Translations under genes and position numbers: made by a program
Shown: positions 24,944 to 33,652 of the stretch, piece after piece
Layout: each line of letters begins with the position of its first letter
How positions within the stretch are numbered: position 1 is the first letter of the stretch
Assembly (NCBI GenBank): GCA_947632385.1
Contig: CANRPD010000015.1
Coordinates: forward strand, 1-43,132
Length of the DNA: 43,132 nucleotides
Reading direction: 5' to 3'
Source: an uncultured Clostridia bacterium
Lineage (GTDB): Bacteria > Bacillota > Clostridia > Oscillospirales > Acutalibacteraceae
Notes under the pieces: model-generated
Database searches by the model: none
The model's input: only the letters and a program-made list of their open reading frames with translations
Told to the model about the DNA's origin: nothing

Positions 24944-25723
24944 ATGGGAAAGAACGAAAGCAGCGTACATCAATTGGCCACCGAAATGGGTGAAGTTTTG
25001 CTGGAAAACGGCGCGGAGATCTCTCGGGTCCAAGACACCATGGAGCGCGTTGCACGGGCCTATCATGCAGAGAGCTTCAACGCGTATGTGCTTACCAACG
25101 GGATCTTTATGAGCGGCCGGGACACCGAAGGCCATTCCCTGACGTTCATCAAGCAGTATGGTGAATCCAGTATCCATTTTGGCCGCATCTGCGCGGTCAA
25201 CCAGCTTTCCCGGGAGATCGCCCGGGGAGAGCACACCGTAGAGGAAGCGTTTTCCATCCTGGAAGACATTCGCCAACTGCCCTATTGTCCCCTGCTGCCA
25301 GCCACCCTGTCCTGCGCCCTGGGCAGTGCCGCTTTCAGCTACCTGTTTGGGGGCTGTTGGCTGGACGCCCTGGCCGCCTTTCTCTGCGGGCTGGCGCTGG
25401 AGCCCTTCCTCTATCTCACCAAAAAACACGGGCTTTCCAACTTCCTGGTCAACCTCTCTTCCAGCGGATTCGTGGCTTTTCTAGCCTCACTGCTTTTCAT
25501 GGTCGGTCTGGGGAACAACCTGGACAAGATCATCATCGGGTCGATCATCCGCCTGGTGCCGGGCGTCGCCCTGACCACCTCCATTCGTGACTTTTTCAAT
25601 CGGGACTATCTCAGCGGTACCATTCGCATGATCGACGCGGTCCTCATTGGCAGCTGCATCGCCATCGGTGTGGGCCTGGTGGTTCGGCTGATGTCTCCCT
25701 TGACAGGAGGTTCGCTGCTGTGA
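24944..25723 (+). CDS. threonine/serine exporter family protein, N-terminal half (ThrE/YjjP-like)
   Basis: A 259-residue membrane protein. A soluble N-terminal region (HQLATEMGEVLLENGAEISR, then VQDTMERVARAYHAESFNAYV) is typical of the DUF1212/ThrE domain and is followed by about five membrane helices from residue 115. ThrE exports threonine and serine, and YjjP with YjjB exports succinate in E. coli. Here the protein is split in two, as in YjjP/YjjB. The ATG at 24944 follows a GGAGGGG site at slightly long spacing; an ATG at 24933 is out of frame. The next gene overlaps the stop (GTGA), which indicates coupled translation of the two halves. Confidence 0.88.
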   Translation: MGKNESSVHQLATEMGEVLLENGAEISRVQDTMERVARAYHAESFNAYVLTNGIFMSGRDTEGHSLTFIKQYGESSIHFGRICAVNQLSREIARGEHTVEEAFSILEDIRQLPYCPLLPATLSCALGSAAFSYLFGGCWLDALAAFLCGLALEPFLYLTKKHGLSNFLVNLSSSGFVAFLASLLFMVGLGNNLDKIIIGSIIRLVPGVALTTSIRDFFNRDYLSGTIRMIDAVLIGSCIAIGVGLVVRLMSPLTGGSLL

Positions 25724-26241
25724 TCTCTCTTTCGCTGTTGGGTTCCTGGGCCCTGCAAACCATGGTCGCCTTTTTCGCCACCGTTGCCTTTGCCATCATT
25801 TTTCACACGCCCCGGCGGGAATACCTCTGGGCCGGCCTCACCGGCGGCACCGGCTGGCTGGTCTTTCAGGTGTCCGCCTTTTTGGGCTGTGGGGTGGTGT
25901 CCGCTTCCTTTTTTGCCACTGTTGCCCTCACCTGGATGGCTCGTTCCCTGTCCTTCCTTCGGCGAACGCCGGTCACTGTCTACTTGATTTGCGGCATTTT
26001 CCCGTTGGTCCCCGGCGCGGGGATCTACTATACCGGATATTATTTCTTTACCGCCAACAACACCCTGGGCATGCTGAAAGGCCTGGAGACCATCAAGATT
26101 GCCATCGTCATCGCCCTGGGCATCGGTATCGTGCTTTCCCTGCCGCCTGTCCTGTTCCTGCGAAAGCGTGCTCCGAAAATGCCTCATACCAATCTAAAGC
26201 AAGGTGATCCCCATGCCGCGCAAGAGCCTGGCCATCCGTAA
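25720..26241 (+). CDS. threonine/serine exporter family protein, C-terminal half (YjjB-like)
   Basis: A 173-residue membrane protein with four or so hydrophobic helices, the partner of the preceding gene (DUF3815/ThrE_2-like). The segment GIFPLVPGAGIYYTGYYF contains the conserved P-x-VPG-x-G turn of this family. The start is GTG (25720) overlapping the TGA of the upstream gene, with AGGAGG about 8 nt before it. The hydrophilic tail (KRAPKMPHTNLKQG onward) overlaps the start of the pseudouridine synthase by 29 bp. Substrate, whether amino acid or dicarboxylate, cannot be decided from sequence. Confidence 0.88.
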   Translation: MISLSLLGSWALQTMVAFFATVAFAIIFHTPRREYLWAGLTGGTGWLVFQVSAFLGCGVVSASFFATVALTWMARSLSFLRRTPVTVYLICGIFPLVPGAGIYYTGYYFFTANNTLGMLKGLETIKIAIVIALGIGIVLSLPPVLFLRKRAPKMPHTNLKQGDPHAAQEPGHP

Positions 26242-27181
26242 GAACGACGCCGGCCAGCGGCTGGACAAATTTCTCACCAAGACCTTCCCCAATCTCCCCC
26301 AGGCCGTCCTCTATAAATGCATCCGCACGAAGGATGTCAAGGTCAACGGGGCCCGTTGCACCCCGGATCAGCGCCTGCTGGAGGGCGACCAGCTCACGCT
26401 CTACTGGCAGGAAGAATTCTTCCAGACGGAGCCCCAGGACTTTGATTTTCTGAAGGCCCCCACCAATCTCTCCATTGTCTACGAGGACGAGGACCTCCTG
26501 TTGGTCGATAAAATGCCCGGGCTGATCGTCCATCCCGATGAGACCTATCACTTTGATTCTCTCATCGCCCGCGTTCAGCACCTGCTCTACGATCGGGGAG
26601 AGTACGATCCCACCCAGGAAAACGCCTTTGCGCCAGCTTTGGTCAATCGAATCGACCGCAACACCGGCGGGATCGTTCTGGCCGCAAAAAACGCCGAGGC
26701 TCTGCGGATCCTCAACCAAAAAGTCAAGGACCGGGAGCTGGAAAAGTACTACCTGTGCGTGGTTTGCGGCCACCTCCCGAAAAAAGAGGCGCTGCTGGAA
26801 GATTACCTGGAGAAAAACGAGGCGCAGAACCGGGTATACATCTCGCGGCGGCCCACGGCGGACAGCCGGCTCATCCGCACCCGGTACCGGGTCCTGGAAG
26901 AGCGCCGGGACTACTCCCTGGTGGAAGTAGAGCTCCTCACCGGGCGCACCCACCAGATCCGCGCGCACTTTGCTTCCATCGGCCATCCCCTGGCAGGAGA
27001 CGGCAAATACGGCACGAACGCCCTAAACAAGGCCTCCGGGTTTCCCTATCAGGCGCTGTATGCCTACAAAATCAAATTCACCTTCTCCACGCCCGCCGGC
27101 CCTCTAGAGCACTTGAACCACCGCACGTTTTCCGTGGACAAGGTCTGGTTCCTCCCCCGCTTCCAGGCCTTTCCCAAATAG
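26213..27181 (+). CDS. RluA-family pseudouridine synthase
   Basis: A 322-residue RNA-modifying enzyme that isomerises uridine in rRNA or tRNA. An S4-like RNA-binding domain is at the N-terminus (AGQRLDKFLTKTFPNL, then VKVNGARC). The catalytic RluA motif is NRIDRNTGGIVLAAK, where the Asp of RIDR is the nucleophile. The later LLTGRTHQIRAHFASIGHPL and GDGKYG are also family hallmarks. The layout fits RluC/RluD-type enzymes. The frame can start at a GTG at 26204, but AAGGTG at 26201-26206 points to the ATG at 26213. It overlaps the exporter gene and ends the operon before a strong terminator. Confidence 0.94.
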   Translation: MPRKSLAIRKNDAGQRLDKFLTKTFPNLPQAVLYKCIRTKDVKVNGARCTPDQRLLEGDQLTLYWQEEFFQTEPQDFDFLKAPTNLSIVYEDEDLLLVDKMPGLIVHPDETYHFDSLIARVQHLLYDRGEYDPTQENAFAPALVNRIDRNTGGIVLAAKNAEALRILNQKVKDRELEKYYLCVVCGHLPKKEALLEDYLEKNEAQNRVYISRRPTADSRLIRTRYRVLEERRDYSLVEVELLTGRTHQIRAHFASIGHPLAGDGKYGTNALNKASGFPYQALYAYKIKFTFSTPAGPLEHLNHRTFSVDKVWFLPRFQAFPK

Positions 27182-27221
27182 CCCATTTCCCTAATCCGCA
27201 CCCGCGACACCCTACGACCCC

Positions 27222-27262
27222 AAAAGGAGGACATGGCTGCTTCAGCCATGTCCTCCTTTTTT
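27222..27262. terminator. bidirectional terminator
   Basis: AAAAGGAGGACATGGCTG, two-to-four base loop and CAGCCATGTCCTCCTTTT form an almost perfect 18-bp stem with A and T runs on both sides. It separates the convergent pseudouridine synthase and membrane-protein operons. Confidence 0.93.
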
Positions 27263-27277
27263 CGTCCTCCAGCGCTC

Positions 27278-28465
27278 CTACCGCCGGATCCTCTGCAGAT
27301 CCTCCGCCGTGCAGGGCTCGTTGCCGTACCGCGCCTTCTCGTAAAGCGCATGGAGCGGAGCATCCTCCAGCCCCACGGCTGCTTCGACTTCCGCAGGCGT
27401 CTGCCACCGTTCGGGAGATCCGTTCGCGGATCGCAGCACTTCCTTCCGATATTTCCGCCGCACCTGGGCGTTGGGCGAACGGTCCCACAGCCGTGGCTTG
27501 GTGCGTTCCGCCCGCTGGGCACGCTCACCGGTATCCTGATCCGGATCTTGCAAATACTGCACCACGTCCCGGCTGTCAGTAAAGGTGATGCGGAAATTCT
27601 TGAAGATCTGAAAAACGACCGACACCACCAGCATCAGCAGTGCGATGCCGATGACACAAAACAGCGTATAACTGACGAACGCCGGGATCTGCCAGGAGCT
27701 CCCCCAATATTCGTCACTGAAGGCGGCTCCCATATTGGGAACGGTCTCCGAAGGTGCCTCCGGTTCTGCCTCAGTCTCCGACTCCGAAAAGGGCTTGTCT
27801 GGGATCTCCAGATGCAGGTCCCCCGTGTTGCGCAGCGCCACCGGCAGCAGCATGGCGCCGGAGAGCACCACCATGGCCAGGATCGCCGCCCCGGCAGTCC
27901 GCTGGATCCGCCGAGCGGGCAGGTTCGACATATCCCGGTTGAGCACCAGATAGTCATTGAGCCTGCGCACCCCGTAGTACACGATGCAGATCAGGAAATA
28001 GACGGCCGCGCAAAGAACACTGAGCCGCTGCAGCACATGCAGATCTGCAAAGGCGCTGATGAGAAATGCCAAAACATAAAACGCCAGCACCGAGAAGAAG
28101 GGCACGTCCATATACGATTCTCCCTTTTCCTCGGAAAGGCGAAACCGCGCCCGCAGCAGGCACACCAACAGCATCACCACCGGCGCCCCCGGGTTCCCGA
28201 TCAGCAGCCAGGATACCCCCGCCAAGGCCAGGGAAAAAACCAGGTACAGCCCCAATGGACCGATCTTATGGATGGCATAGTAACTGGCGGCCATGGGCAC
28301 CACGAACAGCAGGGACCGTAGAAACCCGCCCCATGCGTCCCACCCCAGGGCTTCGTAGACGCCCGCGGTGATGAGCGCCAGCGGCAGAGCAAAATGGAAT
28401 CTTCCCAGGATCCGCAGCAGCCAGACCCTGGGATTGCCTCCCAAAAACCGTCTGATCTTCTCCAC
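27278..28465 (-). CDS. membrane protein with DUF4129-like C-terminal tail
   Basis: A 395-residue integral membrane protein. The first 170 residues hold about six hydrophobic helices, then come a helix at about 190-208, an extracytoplasmic Ser/Glu/Pro-rich linker (SESETEAEPEAPSETVP) and another helix at about 268-288. The cytoplasmic tail has VRRKYRKEVLR, TPAEVEAAVG and LYEKARYGNEPCTAEDLQRI, resembling DUF4129. This is the end region of TgpA-type transglutaminase membrane proteins that usually accompany MoxR and DUF58, but the transglutaminase core itself is missing. The start is GTG (28465) behind GGAGGTG, 3 nt after the DUF58 gene. It probably forms a membrane complex with its two upstream neighbours. 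Confidence 0.78.
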   Translation of the reverse strand: MEKIRRFLGGNPRVWLLRILGRFHFALPLALITAGVYEALGWDAWGGFLRSLLFVVPMAASYYAIHKIGPLGLYLVFSLALAGVSWLLIGNPGAPVVMLLVCLLRARFRLSEEKGESYMDVPFFSVLAFYVLAFLISAFADLHVLQRLSVLCAAVYFLICIVYYGVRRLNDYLVLNRDMSNLPARRIQRTAGAAILAMVVLSGAMLLPVALRNTGDLHLEIPDKPFSESETEAEPEAPSETVPNMGAAFSDEYWGSSWQIPAFVSYTLFCVIGIALLMLVVSVVFQIFKNFRITFTDSRDVVQYLQDPDQDTGERAQRAERTKPRLWDRSPNAQVRRKYRKEVLRSANGSPERWQTPAEVEAAVGLEDAPLHALYEKARYGNEPCTAEDLQRIRR

Positions 28466-28468
28466 CGC

Positions 28469-29578
28469 TCACACCTCCATCCAGTACAGATCCACATTGC
28501 GGTACCCGGTCACCTCGGCATGGGAGGACTGCCACGGAACGATCTGCACGCCGTGGCCCTTCCCTACCCGCTGGGAAAACGCCTGGGCCGTGTCTTCTCG
28601 GTCGCTCCGAGTGATCAGCACGAACAAGTCCTCTTCCCCGCCGTTACTGCCCGTTTCCGGGAAGAAATGGCAGGGATCCTCCAGTCCGTTTTCCGCCTGG
28701 AGGCACGCCAGCTGCTTTTTCAAAAACAAAATGCTCCCGGCGCCCACCACGCTGTCCATGTGCCACAGCGACCCGGTCTGCACGTTGCGCCCGTTGCTGT
28801 AGAGCCCCAGCTCCACGCCGGCCTTCAGCAGCCGCTGGGCCAACGTGGCGGCGATCCGCACCGATGCCTCGTTCAAATAATCCGAGCCCTTGATGCCCTG
28901 CCCGTTCATGTCGATCACCAGCACCACCCGCTGAGAGAGCGTGGACTCATGCAGATTGGTTAGCAGTTCCCCCGCCCGGGCGGTGGCCTTCCAGTTGATG
29001 TATTTCATAGGGTCGCCCCGGGAATACTCCCGCAGTCCGGCAAACTCAAAGGGGTCGTCATAGACCTTCTTCCGGCTGAGCACCGCCCCCATGATCCGCG
29101 AAAAGGGGATCTCGATCTGCGCCAAGGGCACCGTCTTGGGCAACACATAGAATTCCGTATTCTGGGGCTGGGATGACAAAAACTTCTGGGTAAAGAACAG
29201 GTCCCGCGCGGAGATTCCCGACTCATTGATGCGAAAATATCCCCGCCCGGCACACCGGAACTCCAGCGTTCGGGTGATCTTCTGCCGCATGGACAGCGCA
29301 AACACGTCCCGCCGGTAGCTCTGGTCGCTGACCGCCGAATTCTCCGAGCTGGAAAAGAGCAGCCGCCGGTCCATGGCAAAGTCGATCTCCACCGCCGGCA
29401 TGGGCAGCAGCTTGTCGTTGACGATGACCTCCCGCAGAGTGGACACCTCATCCTCCACCGCGTAGTCCTCGGTAAAGGTCACCTCCACCGACAGCCCGTG
29501 GTCCCACAGCCGGGCGTACAGCACCCGAACCACCCAAAAGAGCGCCACCAGCAGCACCCCAATGATCAGTATCTCCAT
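28469..29578 (-). CDS. DUF58 domain protein
   Basis: A 369-residue protein with an N-terminal membrane helix (ILIIGVLLVALFWVVRVLY) and the DUF58 domain, which has a von Willebrand A-like fold. The family hallmark is LREYSRGDPMKYINWKATAR at about residues 180-200; next comes VVLVIDMNGQG, the vWA-like strand with a partial metal site. DUF58 proteins work with MoxR ATPases in envelope or complex-assembly processes. The frame extends to 29614, but the ATG at 29578, just after the moxR TGA, is the natural coupled start and begins at the helix. The downstream gene starts 3 nt after its stop. Confidence 0.9.
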   Translation of the reverse strand: MEILIIGVLLVALFWVVRVLYARLWDHGLSVEVTFTEDYAVEDEVSTLREVIVNDKLLPMPAVEIDFAMDRRLLFSSSENSAVSDQSYRRDVFALSMRQKITRTLEFRCAGRGYFRINESGISARDLFFTQKFLSSQPQNTEFYVLPKTVPLAQIEIPFSRIMGAVLSRKKVYDDPFEFAGLREYSRGDPMKYINWKATARAGELLTNLHESTLSQRVVLVIDMNGQGIKGSDYLNEASVRIAATLAQRLLKAGVELGLYSNGRNVQTGSLWHMDSVVGAGSILFLKKQLACLQAENGLEDPCHFFPETGSNGGEEDLFVLITRSDREDTAQAFSQRVGKGHGVQIVPWQSSHAEVTGYRNVDLYWMEV

Positions 29579-29579
29579 A

Positions 29580-30518
29580 TCACTTGGTCCAATCTTCCGT
29601 GGGCACTGGCACACTGTGCAGCAGGCTGTCCACCGCCTGCAGCTGCGCCTGAGTAGAGGCCGCAGCCCCTGCCACCGTCAGCCGATGGGCCAAGACCGGC
29701 CCCGCCACGGCCTTCACGTCTTCGGGCACCACATATTCCCGGCCGCTGAGCAGCGCATATGCTTGGCACGCCCGCAGCATGGCCAGCGCACCCCGGGGGC
29801 TCACTCCCAGCTCAATGCTGTGGAACCCGTGGGAGGCCTCCACCAGCTCGGCGATGTAATTCAGCATCGCCTTGGCCACAAAGATCTCCCGCGTCTTCTT
29901 CTGCAGCGCCACGATCTCCTCCCGCTCGCACACGGGCTCCAGCGTCTCCAAAGGCTCGTCGTCCCGGAACCGCTCCAGGATGGCCACTTGCTGCTCCCGG
30001 CTGGGCGCCTGCATGGAGATCCGCATCAGGAACCGGTCCAGCTGCGCCTCCGGCAGCGGATAGGTCCCCAGCGTCTCCACCGGGTTCTGCGTGGCGATGA
30101 CAAAAAACGGCCGTTCCAGCTTCCGGGTCACCCCGTCCACCGTCACCTGCACTTCGGCCATGCACTCCAGCAGGCTGGACTGCGTCCTGGGCGTCGCCCG
30201 GTTGATCTCATCCGCCAGCAGGATGTTGCAAAACACTGGCCCGGGAGAAAACACGAACTCCCCCTTCTGCTGGTCAAAAAAATTGAGCCCCGTCACGTCG
30301 CTGGGCAGCAGGTCCGGCGTGAACTGCACCCGCCCGAACTCCGCCGACACCGACCGCGCCAGGCTCCGCGCCAGCACGGTCTTCCCCATGCCCGGCACGT
30401 CCTCCACCAGCACATGCCCCGCCGCCAGCAGAGACGTCAGCAGCAGGTCGATGGTCCTGCTCTGCCCCACCAGCACCTTTTCGATATTTTCCTTCACCTT
30501 CGCAAGCAAACTGTCCAT
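29580..30518 (-). CDS. MoxR-family AAA+ ATPase
   Basis: A 312-residue cytoplasmic ATPase of the MoxR family, chaperones that use ATP to assemble or activate partner proteins, often with a vWA/DUF58 partner. Walker A is VEDVPGMGKT, Walker B ILLADEINRATPR, sensor 1 FFVIATQNPVE and the arginine-finger region EAQLDRFLMR. The C-terminal lid domain has GVSPRGALAMLRACQAYAL. The frame opens with TTG at 30542, but the ATG at 30518 is preceded by AAAGGAAG and is the better start. It is first in a MoxR, DUF58, membrane-protein operon and has a consensus promoter. Confidence 0.93.
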   Translation of the reverse strand: MDSLLAKVKENIEKVLVGQSRTIDLLLTSLLAAGHVLVEDVPGMGKTVLARSLARSVSAEFGRVQFTPDLLPSDVTGLNFFDQQKGEFVFSPGPVFCNILLADEINRATPRTQSSLLECMAEVQVTVDGVTRKLERPFFVIATQNPVETLGTYPLPEAQLDRFLMRISMQAPSREQQVAILERFRDDEPLETLEPVCEREEIVALQKKTREIFVAKAMLNYIAELVEASHGFHSIELGVSPRGALAMLRACQAYALLSGREYVVPEDVKAVAGPVLAHRLTVAGAAASTQAQLQAVDSLLHSVPVPTEDWTK

Positions 30519-30551
30519 ACCTTCGCTTCCTTTGTGCTGCAATTTTCCTAT

Positions 30552-30580
30552 ATTGTACCAAATGCAGACCCCAAAAGCAA
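30552..30580 (-). promoter_or_regulatory. promoter of the moxR operon
   Basis: TTGCTT (30580-30575), 17 bp, TACAAT (30557-30552) on the minus strand, about 34 bp before the moxR ATG. Confidence 0.65.
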
Positions 30581-30590
30581 GCCACTTTGC

Positions 30591-30636
30591 AAAAAAACAA
30601 AAGACGGGCCACCCTTACGGGCAACCCGCCTTTTGC
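30591..30636 (-). terminator. terminator of the sugar-importer operon
   Basis: AAAAGGCGGG and CCCGTCTTTT pair around an inner GC-rich part, followed on the minus strand by TTTTGTTTTTTTG. It lies 40 bp after the binding-protein stop. Confidence 0.8.
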
Positions 30637-30672
30637 ACATTTTATAGGTTTGACATGAAATCAGTGGAGATC

Positions 30673-32535
30673 TTAATCCAGGACCTTGTACACTTCCTGA
30701 GCAGGATCCAGCACGGAGAAGCCCTGAGCCTCAACGTTGGAATCAACGACCGCCTGATAAGCCTCGCGGATGTCCTCACCACGGTTTGCATCGTAGTAAG
30801 CGTTGATGTCGTCGATGATGGACTGGCACTCTTCGTCGGTAGCAGCCTGCAGAGCCATGGGCACGTTCTGAGCAACGTAGTCCTGCAGAGCCTGGCGGGC
30901 AACGCCAAGATCAGAGCTGGTCTCGAACGCATCGCCCATGTTCTCCCATTCGATGGACATCAGCTTCTGGCCGGCGCGAGGAGCTTCCTCGGTGGTAGAA
31001 GTCTGAGTCTGAATGTAGGAGGTGAAGTCATGAGAGCCTTCGGGCTGAGCAGCATCGACCTGGAACTTGATGTTGTCCACAGGGTCAGAGTTGATGGGGG
31101 TGTTCCAGATCCAGGCGCCCAGAGCGTCGGACTGAGTAGAGGTCAACTCGCTCAGCTTGATCTTCAGCTGAGGAGTGCCGTCCTCATCGTAGCCGTCCCA
31201 AATGGTGTCGGCCTTGTCTTCGTCGGCAGCTTCAGAGGTGGGCGGGCCATACTGGAACCAAGCAGCATACTCCCAGTCGAGCATGAAGGAGAACACGTCG
31301 AAGATTCTCTGCGGATTGGTGGCCTTCGGGGTGATCACGTTCTGAGACCAGCCGGCCACACCGTTGATGTCGCCGTAGGTCACAACGCCTTCCTCATGCG
31401 GGAAGAAGGGATACATGGACAGGTCGTAGCCATCGGGGCCCTTGGCGCCGACAACTTCATAGGTGCTCTCGGGATCGGATTCGGTCAGCAGACGACGGAA
31501 GTTCACGGAGTTATCCTGAGAGAAGTCGCCCCAAACCAGGCCATAGGTGCCGTTGGAAACGCGCTCCCACATCTTGGTATAGTCGTCGGAGAAGGTATCC
31601 GGGCTCCACAGTCCCTCACGGAACCACTGGTTGGCAATGTGGATAGCTTCCTGGACCAGCTCGTTCTTGGTGGCGAATTCCATGGTGGACTTGCCATCCT
31701 TCCAGGTGCCTACCCAGTAGTCATCCGGAACGTTCTCCAGGCCCAGAGAACGGGCGATGGGGTTCCAAACCTGACGGCCGTTGCCGGAGTAGGAGAAGTA
31801 GATCGGCTGAACAGCAGCGCCGTTGTAGTTGGTCAGGTTCGCTTCCTTGATCTTCACGGCATAGTCGTGATAGTCGTCCAGCGTCTCCAGCTTGGGAGAG
31901 CCAACAGCCTCATAGTACTTCGGGTTGATCATCCAGTAGTTGTTGCCGCCGGTGCAGCGCAGGCCGGTCTTACCGGAACGCACCCAGGTGCCGAAGCCGT
32001 AGTCCTTGCCGTCAACAGCCTGAACGTACAGGGTGGTTTCGCCCATGTTCTTATCGTACAGGTTGCCTTCATAACGGAAGGGATCCAGCGGGATGGCGCC
32101 GCCAGCCTTGATCAGACGAGGCATGTACTGAGAACGAGCCACATACACAACCTCAGGCCAGCTCTGGTCGGTCAGCATCAGAGCGAACTTGGAGTCGGAG
32201 TCACTGTCGGGCTTGGTGCCGTAGATCTTCACGTTGAACTTCTTTTCCAAAGCTCTGGAGACCATGTCGTCGCCCCAAGTCTTGATGACTTCGGTGTCGT
32301 ACTGGAAGTACCGAGTGAACTCATACAGCTCGCTGGTATCATCCGGGCCGGTAGAGACATCGCTGGTGCCAGCTTCGCCGCCGCCGGTAGAGGTGTCGCC
32401 ACCGCCGGTGCCGCCAGTGCTCGTGGTGCCACTGCCGGAGCCGCCGGTGCTGCTATTGCCGGTGCCGCCGCAGGCCGCCAGAACGCCGACCAGCATGACA
32501 ACTGCCAACAGCAGTGCAAGTACTCTTTTCTTCAT
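30673..32535 (-). CDS. extracellular sugar-binding lipoprotein (family 1, LplA-like)
   Basis: A 620-residue lipoprotein. The signal peptide MKKRVLALLLAVVMLVGVLA is followed by the lipobox Cys at about 22 and a long low-complexity linker of Gly, Ser and Thr to about residue 65. The mature fold resembles the large LplA/YtcQ-type binding proteins, with PEVVYVARSQYMPRLIKAGG, GKDYGFGTWV and a tryptophan- and tyrosine-rich body. These bind oligosaccharides or uronates. It is the third gene after two LplB/LplC-type permeases, the usual partners, with a strong AGGAGG site. No ATPase or glycosidase gene is adjacent, so the ligand is unknown and the ATPase must be supplied from elsewhere (MsmX-like proteins do this in related bacteria). 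Confidence 0.9.
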   Translation of the reverse strand: MKKRVLALLLAVVMLVGVLAACGGTGNSSTGGSGSGTTSTGGTGGGDTSTGGGEAGTSDVSTGPDDTSELYEFTRYFQYDTEVIKTWGDDMVSRALEKKFNVKIYGTKPDSDSDSKFALMLTDQSWPEVVYVARSQYMPRLIKAGGAIPLDPFRYEGNLYDKNMGETTLYVQAVDGKDYGFGTWVRSGKTGLRCTGGNNYWMINPKYYEAVGSPKLETLDDYHDYAVKIKEANLTNYNGAAVQPIYFSYSGNGRQVWNPIARSLGLENVPDDYWVGTWKDGKSTMEFATKNELVQEAIHIANQWFREGLWSPDTFSDDYTKMWERVSNGTYGLVWGDFSQDNSVNFRRLLTESDPESTYEVVGAKGPDGYDLSMYPFFPHEEGVVTYGDINGVAGWSQNVITPKATNPQRIFDVFSFMLDWEYAAWFQYGPPTSEAADEDKADTIWDGYDEDGTPQLKIKLSELTSTQSDALGAWIWNTPINSDPVDNIKFQVDAAQPEGSHDFTSYIQTQTSTTEEAPRAGQKLMSIEWENMGDAFETSSDLGVARQALQDYVAQNVPMALQAATDEECQSIIDDINAYYDANRGEDIREAYQAVVDSNVEAQGFSVLDPAQEVYKVLD

Positions 32536-32639
32536 CTTTTGATCCTCCTAGGATTAGTGTCTCAGGTCGCCCCAAGACGAAATTTATACAAAGGGGTGAA
32601 GAAGTCCCCTAAGTACCGAACAGTCGGGCTTCCAGCGCA

Positions 32640-32675
32640 GGCACTCGCGCCAAAGGTCGCCCTTCGGCGCGTGCC
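32640..32675 (-). terminator. intercistronic hairpin before the sugar-binding protein gene
   Basis: GGCAC-GCGCC-GAAGG and CCTTT-GGCGC-GTGCC pair with a two-base bulge, a roughly 15-bp stem right after the permease stop at 32689. There is no T run, so it looks like a 3' protective or attenuating hairpin that separates permease from binding-protein mRNA. Confidence 0.7.
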
Positions 32676-32688
32676 GTTTTCGCTGAGT

Positions 32689-33630
32689 TTATCCCTTGAT
32701 GGAGCCGATCATGATGCCCTTGATGAAGTATCTCTGCAGGAAGGGATAGATCGCCACGATGGGAAGGATAGAGGTGATCATGGTGGCCATGGTGATGGAA
32801 CGGCTGTTCACCTTTCTGTGCTGGCCAGCCGCCGAAATGGCTGCCTGGCCGGCGCCGGCCGCCGCCATACGCTCTGCATAGCTGGCCTCGTTGATGATGG
32901 ACAGCAACACGCAGGTCATCGGCTTCAGGTCTTCGTTGTTGGTGATGTAGATGGTGGGCATATACCAGTCGTTCCAGTGCTGCACGCCGAAGTACAGTGC
33001 GATGGTCGCAATGATGGGCGTGGACACAGGCCAGAAGATCCTAAAGAACACGGTAAAGTAGTTCGCGCCGTCAATTCTGGAAGATTCCTCCAGAGCCTCC
33101 GGTACGCCGCTGAAGTAGCTGCGCATCAGGATCAGGTTCCAGACGTTGACCAGCGAGGGGATGATGAACACCCAGAAGGTGTTGACCAGGCCCAGGCTGC
33201 GGATCACGATGTAGGTGGGGATCAAGCCGCCGCCGAAGTACATCGGGATCAGGCAGAAGATGGTGTAGAACCGTCTGCCCACCAGAGACTTTCTGGACAG
33301 GGCAAAGGCCATTGCACCGGTCACCAGCAGGCCGCCAATGGTACCGATCACGGTACGGGCGATGGTGACGCCGTAAGCCTTCCAGATCTTCGGGTTCGTG
33401 AAGATGCTTCTGTAGCTATCGACAGAGAACACACGGGGGAAGATCGAGATGCCGCCGCGGGTGGTGTCGTCTGCATCGTTCAGCGAGATCGCCAGAGAGT
33501 TCAGGAAGGGATACAGGGTCGTGATGAACACGACGGTCATGACGATGAAGATCACGATACTGATGACGTAATCGCTTACGACCTTCTTTGATTTCATCTT
33601 GTGGGGCTTCATTGCTTTTTCAGCTGCCAT
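32689..33630 (-). CDS. carbohydrate ABC transporter permease (LplC/YtcP type)
   Basis: A 313-residue permease with six hydrophobic helices. The N-terminus KKVVSDYVISIVIFIVMTVV leads into the first helix, and SLNDADDTTRGGISIFPRVFS is the usual outside loop. The EAA docking loop reads FSGVPEALEESSRIDGANYF. It ends in KGIMIGSIKG, the typical end of LplC-type proteins. AAGGAGG precedes the ATG. It is coupled to the upstream LplB-type permease (22 nt apart) and separated from the binding protein by a hairpin. An internal Ala/Gly-rich stretch (AAAGAGQAAISAAGQ) in the loop after helix 5 is slightly longer than usual. Confidence 0.92.
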   Translation of the reverse strand: MAAEKAMKPHKMKSKKVVSDYVISIVIFIVMTVVFITTLYPFLNSLAISLNDADDTTRGGISIFPRVFSVDSYRSIFTNPKIWKAYGVTIARTVIGTIGGLLVTGAMAFALSRKSLVGRRFYTIFCLIPMYFGGGLIPTYIVIRSLGLVNTFWVFIIPSLVNVWNLILMRSYFSGVPEALEESSRIDGANYFTVFFRIFWPVSTPIIATIALYFGVQHWNDWYMPTIYITNNEDLKPMTCVLLSIINEASYAERMAAAGAGQAAISAAGQHRKVNSRSITMATMITSILPIVAIYPFLQRYFIKGIMIGSIKG

Positions 33631-33652
33631 GAGTATATCCTCCTTTCCCTAA

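Noticed and set aside
32340-32475. Gly/Ser/Thr repeats in the sugar-binding lipoprotein as a tandem repeat array
   Set aside because: This is the usual flexible linker after the lipid-bearing Cys.
30091-33591. A 1166-codon open frame on the plus strand
   Set aside because: It is antisense to moxR, the sugar-binding protein and LplC-type permease, all of which have motifs, ribosome sites and family matches. GC-rich codon structure keeps the opposite strand open.
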